NCBI GenBank assembly: GCA_026785745.1
Contig: JAJAZO010000246.1
Location: 1-7,061 of the forward strand
Reading direction: 5' to 3'
DNA from: Chitinophagaceae bacterium
Lineage (GTDB): Bacteria; Bacteroidota; Bacteroidia; Chitinophagales; Chitinophagaceae
DNA: 7,061 nucleotides
The position numbers were made by a program, and so were the translations under genes. Shown here in pieces: positions 1 through 5,176 of this stretch. The first letter of the stretch is position 1. Every line of letters begins with the position of its first letter. The notes beneath the pieces are model-generated. The model was not told the origin of the DNA. It did not search any database and saw nothing but the letters and a program-made list of their open reading frames with translations.

Positions 1-302
1 GCTTAAACACACCAGACGCAAAAGCCTTTTGCCAAAAAGTTAAGACTGATGGAATAAATCAATCTAACATAAATGCTAAAATCTTAGCAACCTTTCAAAT
101 TCCACTTCCTCCCTTAGAAACCCAACACCAAATCGTCACCCAAATCGAAAAGGAGCAGGCCCTGGTAAATGCCAGCAAACAACTTATTGCCATTTATGGG
201 CAAAAAATAAAAGACCGTATTGCCAAAGTTTGGGGGGCAGATAAAAAAGAAGGGGTGGTTTATGAGGAGAATGATATGGTAACAATGGCGGCAGAGGAGT
301 AA
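1..302 (+). CDS. C-terminal end of type I R-M specificity (TRD) region, possibly HsdM-HsdS fusion (partial)
   Basis: The frame is open from position 3 to a TAA at 300-302 and encodes about 99 residues; the 5' end lies outside the window. The peptide contains GINQSNINAKIL followed by IPLPPLETQHQIV, the hallmark end of a type I restriction target-recognition domain: the 'N-x-x-x-L' segment, the proline-rich 'IPLPPLxxQ' turn, then a long conserved helix (IEKEQALVNASKQLI). It ends with KIKDRIAKVWG, which in my memory of the family is typical of Bacteroidota N-6 DNA methylases with a fused specificity domain. HsdS gives sequence specificity to the methylase/restriction complex in the cytoplasm. 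From this fragment I cannot tell a free HsdS from the fused form. No HsdR is visible, so it must be upstream, elsewhere or absent. The next gene starts 5 nt after the stop, which suggests one operon. Confidence 0.85.
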   Translation, partial: LNTPDAKAFCQKVKTDGINQSNINAKILATFQIPLPPLETQHQIVTQIEKEQALVNASKQLIAIYGQKIKDRIAKVWGADKKEGVVYEENDMVTMAAEE

Positions 303-307
303 ACTAT

Positions 308-733
308 ATGTTTAACGAACTCAACAAATACAAACAGAAAGGACATTTCTTTTTTAAGCATGATGATAATCTTTCAGCTGTATGCAATGCTCCAAAAGAT
401 TGCAGTGGAATCTATTTAATTTATGCACTGGAAAAAGGTAATGTAAATCTTATTTATATCGGTATTTCTGGCAGAACTGGAAAGGATGGAAATATCATTC
501 ATCGCAAAGACGGATTAAGAGGAAGGTTTTTAACGGGTAAACAATTTGGGGGTTTAAGAAAAACAACATGGCCGGTAAAAATCAAATTGGACGATATTGA
601 AGCTTTGGATATTTATTGGTTTGTTACCCACGGTTCTCAAAACAAAGACCTTCCACGATATCTGGAAATAGCGTTACTTAAAAAGTTTCATAGTATTAAT
701 GGTTGTTTTCCAAGATGGAATAAGGGGCTATAA
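308..733 (+). CDS. GIY-YIG nuclease-like protein
   Basis: The product has 141 residues and matches a minimal GIY-YIG fold. GIY is at residues 34-36 and YIG at 50-52, with conserved-type arginines at 71 and 73 (GLRGRF). A candidate metal-binding glutamate is E120 (RYLEIALLKKF), and the C-terminal PRWN has N138. This order (Tyr, Tyr, Arg, Glu, Asn) is the catalytic layout of the superfamily, which cuts DNA using one divalent metal. No extra DNA-binding domain is present, so it is a lone nuclease domain. ATG at 308 follows the upstream stop by 5 nt and the next gene starts 10 nt after its stop, so it is probably co-transcribed with the R-M gene. Its job in the R-M locus is inferred only from position: an accessory nuclease or stand-alone restriction activity. 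Confidence is high for the fold and low for the biological role. Confidence 0.8.
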   Translation: MFNELNKYKQKGHFFFKHDDNLSAVCNAPKDCSGIYLIYALEKGNVNLIYIGISGRTGKDGNIIHRKDGLRGRFLTGKQFGGLRKTTWPVKIKLDDIEALDIYWFVTHGSQNKDLPRYLEIALLKKFHSINGCFPRWNKGL

Positions 734-743
734 ATAAATCGGC

Positions 744-1238
744 ATGAGAGGATACAGTATAGATGAACATACACATCGTTTTGCCCTATGGACTGCTGCA
801 AGGGCAGTTCAGCGTTCATTCACCACCACTGAAAATGTAAAATTTGCTATTGATAATAGCGGGTTACAAAACTTTGTAGAAAGTTCGGCTTGTGAAAGTG
901 AAACTCAGTTTGATGAATTTCATAAACTATGCGCTAATAAAATAATGTTAGCCTTTAAGGTAAAAAATATTGATGAAGTCAGCTATGGCAGAGCGGCAAA
1001 GATTATAGGCATTTACCTAAAGACAGCCATAGTTATCAGGTCTGGCGGGCTGGATGACAGATGTAGCTTTATTCATCCTCCTGTAGATAGGATTCTGCTT
1101 ACTAAGCTTTCTGAATTTGGTGAATTGAACGGGTTAAAAAATAAGAATTGGACACAATTATCAAAAGACGGTTACTGGGAAATCGTAGATATAATCAGGA
1201 AATCAAAATTTCCATTTGACTGGACATTGGAGGAATAA
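744..1238 (+). CDS. Hypothetical protein of an R-M-associated family
   Basis: The product has 164 residues, with no signal peptide and no membrane segment. I do not recognise a named domain. Visible conserved-looking segments are HRFALWTAARAVQR (11-24), a helical middle part, and FIHPPVDRILLTKL (109-122). I recall proteins with a similar 'EHxHRFAxWxAARA' start beside R-M genes in many bacteria, but I cannot name the family. The ATG at 744 lies 10 nt after the preceding stop. The product's first residues (MRGYSIDEHTHRF) fit that family start, so I keep this start. Tight spacing with the nuclease-like gene indicates a shared transcript and a likely role linked to the R-M system. No function is assigned. 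Confidence 0.75.
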   Translation: MRGYSIDEHTHRFALWTAARAVQRSFTTTENVKFAIDNSGLQNFVESSACESETQFDEFHKLCANKIMLAFKVKNIDEVSYGRAAKIIGIYLKTAIVIRSGGLDDRCSFIHPPVDRILLTKLSEFGELNGLKNKNWTQLSKDGYWEIVDIIRKSKFPFDWTLEE

Positions 1239-1362
1239 TGGGTGTCAGTAAAATAATAATGAGGTGGTAAAGATGGCGGCGGAAGAGCAAAATGTGCTGT
1301 TTTTCAGCAGGTTAGTAAATAGCCTCGGTAATAGACCGGGAATTTCCGATATTTACCTAAAT

Positions 1363-1380
1363 TTTCACTCAAAAGTGAAA
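1363..1380. promoter_or_regulatory. Inverted repeat, candidate operator of the TAC operon
   Basis: This is a perfect 7-bp inverted repeat, TTTCACT-CAAA-AGTGAAA. It lies 45 nt before the toxin start and about 20 nt before a weak -7-like box (TTAATTTG, 1400-1407), so it covers the expected -33 region. HTH antitoxins normally repress their own operon by binding such palindromes, so this is the natural operator candidate for the XRE protein encoded at 1916-2368. The function is inferred. Confidence 0.45.
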
Positions 1381-1399
1381 TATATGGCATATTATATGT

Positions 1400-1407
1400 T
1401 TAATTTG
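1400..1407 (+). promoter_or_regulatory. Weak Bacteroidota -7 box (TTAATTTG)
   Basis: TTAATTTG matches the Bacteroidota -7 consensus TAnnTTTG except at its second base. It lies 17 nt before the GTG start of the toxin-like gene, a spacing similar to that of the infA promoter in this window. No clear -33 TTTG is seen at the expected distance; the inverted repeat at 1363-1380 occupies that place. Confidence 0.35.
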
Positions 1408-1424
1408 CAAAATGTAATCTAAAG

Positions 1425-1923
1425 GTGAAAATTACGTTAGTAGAATTGGAGGAGCTCAGCGGCAATAAACTAAAGGTTTATTCCGTAATTGTTGAGGAAG
1501 ACGGGCTAACGTTATATGACCAGTTCCTTGAAGAAAACCACGAACCGCATAATGATGAAATTTCCGATATCACAAACAGAATCGAAGTGATGGCAAGAGT
1601 TACAGGCCTGCGGGATGATTTTATTAAAACAGGCGAGGGAGCAATGGGCGATGATATTTGTGCAGTCTATGATAAGCCGGATAGTAATTTACGTCTCTAC
1701 TTTATACGCTATGGCAATGTGGCTATTGTGTTAGGTGGGGCGGCCCTAAACCCAAAACAATACGCCGCTTACAAGATGATTCCAAACTAAAACAGGAGAA
1801 TTACTTTCTGCGAAAGGTTTCAGCCGCACTACTGAATCCGTTCGGGAAGGTACGCTGCGTATAACAGATGAAGGATTAGAATCAGAAACTGATTTTACAT
1901 ATACAATTGATGAAGATGAATAA
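1425..1923 (+). pseudogene. Toxin-like gene of a TAC module, broken by two 1-base deletions
   Basis: The first frame (GTG 1425 to TAA 1790, 121 aa) contains GDDICAVYDKPDSNLRLYFIRYG and then VLGG, as in a Bacteroidota family encoded beside XRE antitoxins. It then departs from the family. From about 1739 the family-like sequence continues in another frame: GGPKPKTIRRLQDD, then KLKQENYFLRKVSAAL. One G missing from the G-run 1737-1740 explains this. From 1831 it continues in a third frame: TESVREGTLRITDEGLESE and a final YTIDEDE, stopping at 1921-1923. One base missing near 1830 explains that. The repaired product would have about 166 aa, the length I expect for the family. The true stop TAA overlaps the antitoxin start, a sign of an originally coupled operon. 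By position and family it is the likely toxin (HigB/RelE-like role, inferred). As read it is inactive. Sequencing error is possible, especially at the G-run. Confidence 0.8.
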
Positions 1924-2368
1924 ACCTAAAAGACACAAAAGCACCATCATTCAGCAGCTGCAGCAAAACCGTTCGGCTGCTGACTTTGAAAAAACAAAGA
2001 AAAGAATGATGCTGGCTGCTAAAATTGCTGACGCAAAAAAAGCAAAGGGCTGGAGCAATGGAGACATGGCCCTTGAGTTAGACCAGCATGATTCAGTAAT
2101 AAGCAAGTGGCTGAGTGGTACACATAATTTCACAACCGATACCTTGTTTGATATCGAAAGGGTTTTGGATATCAATCTTCTTAATTGGGACGATGCACAC
2201 CCTAAAGAAATAGTACATAAGTATGAGGTGTCAGTGTCAGCAAAAGCTGCTGATGTAATAGGGGCGTCCTATTTAAAAGATTCAATTGTAAAAGGGGAAA
2301 GTTTGCACCATTATATTGCAATATGCGGAGGTATGGCAGTAACATCTGCTTCAACACAAATAAATTAA
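1916..2368 (+). CDS. XRE/HTH antitoxin-like regulator with C-terminal extension
   Basis: The product has 150 residues from ATG 1916 (MNKPKRHKS). An in-frame TTG at 1907 and ATG at 1910 are also possible. I prefer 1916 because it overlaps the restored toxin stop (ATGAATAA arrangement), typical of translational coupling. Residues about 30-80 form an XRE-type helix-turn-helix: KIADAKKAKGWS, DMALELDQHDSVISKWLSG, then FTTDTLFDIERVLDI. The remaining 60 or so residues, rich in small and hydrophobic residues at the very end (ICGGMAVTSAS), extend beyond the DNA-binding domain. In TAC modules such a tail is the chaperone-addiction (ChAD) region that SecB-like chaperones bind; here this is inferred from the SecB-like gene that starts 6 nt downstream. 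It probably neutralises the toxin and represses the operon through the palindrome at 1363-1380. Confidence 0.85.
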   Translation: MNKPKRHKSTIIQQLQQNRSAADFEKTKKRMMLAAKIADAKKAKGWSNGDMALELDQHDSVISKWLSGTHNFTTDTLFDIERVLDINLLNWDDAHPKEIVHKYEVSVSAKAADVIGASYLKDSIVKGESLHHYIAICGGMAVTSASTQIN

Positions 2369-2374
2369 TATACA

Positions 2375-2815
2375 ATGGCTGATATATTACCAGTAGCAAT
2401 TCCGCTTCAATTCAAAATGAAAGGAGTAGAGCTGCTGAAATCACAGATTAACCAACCGGCAGCTAACTTTAGTGCTACTGAGTTTAAGTTTAATATAAAT
2501 ATTGAGACCAAGTTAGACCCGGTTCAGAAACTGATTTTTGTAATAACAACTGCAGAAGTAAAAGCGGATGATAATCAAGAACTTCTTGGTGTTATTTCCT
2601 CTGCGTGTATTTTCGGTATAGATAATTTCGATGAAGTCTTTAAAAAGGTGTCAGAAGATAAGTATCATATTCCAGATGATGTAATGCTTGTCTTTATTTC
2701 AATTTCTTTATCAACCCTCAGGGGTATTATGTTTGAGCATTTCAGGGGCACTTATCTTCATACTGCTTTTTTGCCAGTTATAGACCCTAAGCAATTTAAG
2801 TTAGAGCAGAAGTAG
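2375..2815 (+). CDS. SecB-like chaperone of a toxin-antitoxin-chaperone module
   Basis: The product has 146 residues, is cytosolic and has no signal peptide. It shows the SecB-like pattern: an N-terminal strand region (FKFNINIETKLD, 38-49), hydrophobic strand KLIFVITTAEVKA (52-64), ELLGVISSACIFGIDNF (69-85), then a helix-strand part LVFISISLSTLRGIMFEHF (105-123) and the conserved end GTYLHTAFLPVIDP (125-138). Related Bacteroidota proteins share the 'STxRGIxxExFRGTxLHxAxLPVIDP' end. ATG lies 6 nt after the antitoxin stop, so the two are co-expressed. In the known TAC system of Mycobacterium tuberculosis (HigB1-HigA1-Rv1957) the order is the same and the SecB-like protein protects the antitoxin from degradation. 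The same role is inferred here. It could instead be a general export SecB, but the operon context argues for a TAC chaperone. Confidence 0.8.
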   Translation: MADILPVAIPLQFKMKGVELLKSQINQPAANFSATEFKFNINIETKLDPVQKLIFVITTAEVKADDNQELLGVISSACIFGIDNFDEVFKKVSEDKYHIPDDVMLVFISISLSTLRGIMFEHFRGTYLHTAFLPVIDPKQFKLEQK

Positions 2816-2953
2816 TGTGTTTCCGCCTTGGCAGCTGTTCTATAAAGCAACACGCCTCGGTTGATGTACTGAGCCAGTAGAAATATCTTCCACCAACCGC
2901 ATGAATAAAGAACATTACTCATTCTGTAATTTAGCATCACTATAGAAAAAGTA

Positions 2954-2976
2954 GCCGGTGAAACAGAAACACCGGC
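2954..2976 (-). terminator. Hairpin with T-rich flank on the - strand
   Basis: This is a perfect 7-bp stem, GCCGGTG/CACCGGC, with a 9-nt loop. Read on the - strand it is followed by TACTTTTTC, resembling an intrinsic terminator. It is the second hairpin behind the lipoprotein operon and also lies 140 nt downstream of the SecB-like gene, so it sits between convergent units. The remaining bases of the gap 2816-3052 hold no gene that I can support. Confidence 0.5.
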
Positions 2977-3000
2977 CACGGCGTACAAATGATTTTAAAA

Positions 3001-3042
3001 AATGGAGGGCAGTGAAATTTTTATTTTTCACTACTCTCCATT
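3001..3042 (-). terminator. Long hairpin, likely terminator of the lipoprotein operon
   Basis: The outer stem AATGGAG/CTCCATT (3001-3007 with 3036-3042) and inner stem AGTGAAA/TTTCACT (3011-3017 with 3026-3032) are separated by a 3x3 interior loop that can partly pair. On the - strand the stem is followed by TTTT. It lies 11 nt beyond the stop of the last lipoprotein gene. It probably ends - strand transcription and may also stop readthrough from the TAC operon. Confidence 0.65.
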
Positions 3043-3052
3043 CACTTACTAC

Positions 3053-3331
3053 TTATCTCCCTTCAGAAGCAGCTTCGCATTTTTCTGCTTCTTTTTCCAT
3101 TTCATCTTTAAATGCCTCATCCCCTTTGTATTTGGCTTCCATCTTATCCTCCCACTTTTTAAGGGTAGCTCTCGCTGCTTCTTTGTCGGGACCATCAGCA
3201 GCCTTAGCCACTTTACCATTGAGGTCGCACCATTCCTGAGCAACTGATTTGGCTGATTTTTTGCCATCGCTACAGGCACCCAGTGAAAGAAATAGAACGA
3301 TTGCTGAAAGTAATAATAGATTTTTTTTCAT
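3053..3331 (-). CDS. Small lipoprotein, copy A2 of duplicated cassette
   Basis: The product has 92 residues. The N-terminus has two lysines, a hydrophobic stretch and a lipobox LGAC with the modified Cys at 20, so it is a predicted lipoprotein exported by Sec and anchored in a membrane. The mature part is a charged, helix-prone segment with AQEWCDLN (31-38) and EKCEAASEG near the end. Its two Cys (35 and 85) are conserved in the paralogue at 3837-4128 and could form a disulphide. No named domain is recognised. It is the last gene of a four-gene - strand operon: it starts 17 nt after gene B2 and is followed by a terminator hairpin. Confidence 0.8.
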   Translation of the reverse strand: MKKNLLLLSAIVLFLSLGACSDGKKSAKSVAQEWCDLNGKVAKAADGPDKEAARATLKKWEDKMEAKYKGDEAFKDEMEKEAEKCEAASEGR

Positions 3332-3348
3332 GTTGTTTGATTTATGGT

Positions 3349-3744
3349 TTACAGGTTCCTTACGAAATTAAATGTGTAAGTTTTTTGTGTTGGTTCCACG
3401 AAAAGGGTAAATGATGTATCACTAACCCGTTTTAATGGCCATTCAGCCATCATTATAAACCGTCCGTTTTCATAGTCCCAGCTGTATCGCCTGGGTGCAG
3501 TATAACCGGCGGAGTCCATGGAATAAACCCTTAAAAATTTCATCGGGGCATTCTCGTTCTCGGCTTCCCATTCTTTTCCTACCAACCATTCTTTTATTGC
3601 TTTGTCTTCGCTGGAAATTTCAGAACTGCCAGTACCAATACTTTGATTTTTGGACTCATCCGATGTTTTCGTTTTTACTTTATTTTCAGAGCAGGAATAA
3701 AAAAAAATTCCAAAGCAGAAAATCGCAATAATTACTTTCTTCAT
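3349..3744 (-). CDS. Lipoprotein, copy B2 of duplicated cassette
   Basis: The product has 131 residues. A signal sequence (MKKVIIAIFCFGIFFYSC) ends in a lipobox FYSC with Cys 18. A low-complexity Ser/Lys/Thr/Glu linker follows to about residue 45, then a compact domain: WLVGKEWEAENENAPM, an aromatic middle (RRYSWDY) and the ending WPLKRVSDTSFTLFVEP...FNFV. The domain is alignable with the protein at 4148-4537 through GKEW-AEN--APM, WPLK---D-SFTL and the final FV--L. The repeating short strands suggest a small beta fold of the lipocalin-like kind, which is a guess. The function is unknown. A 92-nt gap separates it from upstream gene A1, more than elsewhere in this operon. Confidence 0.8.
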   Translation of the reverse strand: MKKVIIAIFCFGIFFYSCSENKVKTKTSDESKNQSIGTGSSEISSEDKAIKEWLVGKEWEAENENAPMKFLRVYSMDSAGYTAPRRYSWDYENGRFIMMAEWPLKRVSDTSFTLFVEPTQKTYTFNFVRNL

Positions 3745-3836
3745 AAATTTAATGTTTAAGTTGTTTTACTTTCAGGTTTTGGTTGATGATTTTATTTTTA
3801 GATAATTCGATGCTGCCTAAGCAGAAATACAATTTT

Positions 3837-4128
3837 TTATTTTTTATCAAGATATGGACCTTCTGATGCATCTTCACATTTCTCAATCTCATCCCTGATC
3901 TCTTTCATAAAAACCTCATTTTTTATGTATTTAACTTCCATTTCCTTTTCAAAAATTTTACGTTTCATTTCTGCGGCTTCTCTTGCAGGCTGCTCCCTTT
4001 CTTTTTCAACGTTGGCATTCAGATTACACCATTTTTGTGCGATAGATGCTGCAGTTTCTTTTCCCCCACAGGCTGCAACGCAGAAGAAAAATGCAAGAGC
4101 TGCAATAACATTAATTTTTTTTTTTCAT
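3837..4128 (-). CDS. Small lipoprotein, copy A1, out of frame at an A11 tract
   Basis: On the - strand ATG (4128-4126) is followed by 11 A (4125-4115). The frame from this ATG stops after five codons (TAA at 4113-4111). The next frame gives a clear lipoprotein: INVIAALAFFFCVAAC with lipobox VAAC, then a charged helix with AQKWCNLN and IEKCEDASEG, stopping at TAA 3839-3837. Ten A would join the two and give a 96-aa protein with lipobox Cys at 20, exactly as in its paralogue at 3053-3331. No other start exists in the correct frame, since a TGA lies directly before the tract. The gene is therefore either off, corrected by polymerase slippage on the A-run, phase-variable, or misread by one base. 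It lies 19 nt after gene B1 in the same operon. Confidence 0.7.
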
Positions 4129-4147
4129 GATTTACAGCGGTTAGGAT

Positions 4148-4537
4148 TTATAGAGTTTTCACAAATTTATATACAAAAGTGCTGTTAGTGTGTGCTATAT
4201 ATAATGTAAAAGATTTGTCATCAATTTTCTTCAGCGGCCATTTGATCTGACTGCTTTTTTCTTTGGATAGCTGTAATATAAAGTTGCCGACTTTATAATA
4301 CCAGGGATCTTTGTGTTCATTACCGGTTTCGTATATGCCATCAGCATTAAGCTTCAGCATGCTCATAGGCGCCCCACCGTTTTCTGCTTTCCATTCCTTT
4401 CCTTTCAGCCAATTGGTGATTGTATTGTCTTCGTCGTTAATTTCAGTTTCGGTTACTTTCGGTTTATTTTTTTCATCAGCGCCGGAGCAGGCATATAAAA
4501 GTGCCAGGCAAAAAACAGGAATTAATATTATTTTCAT
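4148..4537 (-). CDS. Lipoprotein, copy B1 of duplicated cassette
   Basis: The product has 129 residues from the ATG at 4537. A start 8 codons earlier (4561) is possible, but it puts polar residues (MNILNQDS) before a good signal peptide, so I choose the inner Met. The lipobox is LYAC with Cys 17. A short charged linker follows, then NWLKGKEWKAENGGAPM, an aromatic segment DPWYYKVGNF, and IKWPLKKIDDKSFTLYIA ending in FVKTL. It is paralogous to the protein at 3349-3744. As first gene of the operon it probably sets its expression, but I find no convincing -7/-33 pair on this strand upstream. A small inverted repeat (AATTCC/GGAATT, 4567-4584) lies in the leader. The function is unknown; it is a predicted membrane-anchored periplasmic or surface lipoprotein. 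Confidence 0.8.
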   Translation of the reverse strand: MKIILIPVFCLALLYACSGADEKNKPKVTETEINDEDNTITNWLKGKEWKAENGGAPMSMLKLNADGIYETGNEHKDPWYYKVGNFILQLSKEKSSQIKWPLKKIDDKSFTLYIAHTNSTFVYKFVKTL

Positions 4538-4632
4538 TGAATCTTGATTAAGAATGTTCAATTTACAATTCCTCTTTGGGAATTATTGAATTGATTTTTT
4601 AAAGTCTTTTCGCCGTCAACAATATTTTTTTT

Positions 4633-4640
4633 TATATTCG
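4633..4640 (+). promoter_or_regulatory. Possible -7 box (TATATTCG) before the 4660 gene
   Basis: TATATTCG differs by one base from TAnnTTTG and lies 19 nt before the ATG. A TTTT-containing -33 candidate is at 4607-4610. It fits the weak promoter pattern of this phylum. Confidence 0.35.
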
Positions 4641-4659
4641 GTCAATAAAACGAATCGCT

Positions 4660-5055
4660 ATGCTAAAAATCGGACATCTTAAATCAGGTGGAATTATTGC
4701 AGTAAATGATGAAGGCATCATGCGGGAAGGCACAGTTGTGAGTGTAAGCCCGGAAGAAAACCAGGCTCTTGTAAATAACGGTGTGCAGGAATTTTGGTAC
4801 AGTCCTGAGGAAATGAGTGCCGTGCCATTGGACGAAAGTCAATTATTAAAACTTGGCTTTACCAGTGAAGAAACCGATGGCTCAGTAAAGTATAAAAAAG
4901 ACTCGTTCCGGCTGGTAACCCCGAGGAAAGATGATTTTTCCAATATTGAGATGTGGTGGCGGGAAGACAGGCGGCATTTCAGCTTTCCGCTGGGAGTGCA
5001 TGAGCTACAAAATTTGCACTTAGACATGACTAAAGTGCACCTGGACAAGCCTTAA
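4660..5055 (+). CDS. Small Bacteroidota protein with 'PLxxxxLLKLGF ... LQNL' pattern
   Basis: The product has 131 residues and is cytosolic. It begins with a beta-rich part (MLKIGHLKSGGIIAVNDEG), then has PLDESQLLKLGF (56-67), a basic/aromatic part with W99 and W100, and VHELQNLHLDMT (113-124). The pattern of a 'GIPLTEExLLKxGF' segment followed about 50 residues later by 'HxLQNLYFALTGEEL' is familiar from many small Bacteroidota proteins found on phages and mobile regions. This protein looks like a divergent member whose final motif is worn (LHLDMTKVHL). The function of the family is unknown to me. It is transcribed alone and is closed by the terminator at 5103-5139. Confidence 0.7.
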   Translation: MLKIGHLKSGGIIAVNDEGIMREGTVVSVSPEENQALVNNGVQEFWYSPEEMSAVPLDESQLLKLGFTSEETDGSVKYKKDSFRLVTPRKDDFSNIEMWWREDRRHFSFPLGVHELQNLHLDMTKVHLDKP

Positions 5056-5102
5056 AAAGGCGTTCAAACCCCATTTTCCCGGAGACAAGCTCCTTTTTTC
5101 AC

Positions 5103-5139
5103 ATAACCCCTAAAAATAATCGGGGTTATTTCTTTTTTA
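5103..5139 (+). terminator. Intrinsic terminator before infA
   Basis: An 8-bp stem, ATAACCCC/GGGGTTAT (5103-5110 with 5122-5129), has an 11-nt loop and is followed by TTTCTTTTTT. A weaker hairpin, GGAG/CTCC with TTTTTT behind it (5081-5099), precedes it. Together they end the 4660 gene and isolate the ribosomal operon. The T-tract overlaps the presumed -33 region of the infA promoter. Confidence 0.8.
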
Positions 5140-5152
5140 CCCCTGATACTCT

Positions 5153-5160
5153 TACCTTTG
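5153..5160 (+). promoter_or_regulatory. infA operon promoter, -7 box TACCTTTG
   Basis: TACCTTTG is a perfect TAnnTTTG -7 box of the Bacteroidota primary sigma factor. The start codon of infA is 17 nt further on, implying a leader of about 10 nt. The -33 element is weak (T-rich, 5126-5138). This drives the infA-rpmJ-rpsM-rpsK-rpsD genes. Confidence 0.7.
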
Positions 5161-5176
5161 CCATCCGAAAAAAAAT

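Larger units (their letters stand above)
1273..1422 (+). other. Possible 49-aa ORF / relic after the R-M operon
   Basis: An ATG at 1273 opens a 49-codon frame ending at TAA 1420-1422. The stretch just before and over its start (about 1257-1287, translated NEVVKMAAEE) resembles the very end of the upstream TRD gene (NDMVTMAAEE, about 270-299), with roughly 23 of 29 bases identical. The rest has no recognised domain and runs through the inverted repeat and promoter region of the next operon, which argues against a real gene. It may be the debris of a second TRD gene end or of a lost downstream R-M gene. Support is weak. Confidence 0.25.

Noticed and set aside
308..733. Homing endonuclease in an intron or intein
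   Set aside because: No split host gene and no DNA-binding tail; the gene is simply the next one in the R-M operon.
1425..1790. Intact 121-aa protein ending at 1790
   Set aside because: The last residues (AALNPKQYAAYKMIPN) do not fit, while the other frames continue the family motifs; treated as a frameshifted gene.
1907..1915. TTG 1907 or ATG 1910 as the antitoxin start
   Set aside because: Possible, but ATG 1916 overlaps the restored toxin stop and gives a normal basic N-terminus.
2816..2953. Small gene or RNA in the gap behind the SecB-like gene
   Set aside because: No plausible start with coding character and no strong fold apart from the hairpins further right.
2758..2988. Minus-strand ORF of 76 aa over the SecB-like 3' end
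   Set aside because: Cys/Tyr-rich antisense shadow with no domain; overlaps a well-supported gene.
4538..4561. Longer N-terminus for lipoprotein B1
   Set aside because: Would put eight polar residues before a complete lipoprotein signal peptide.
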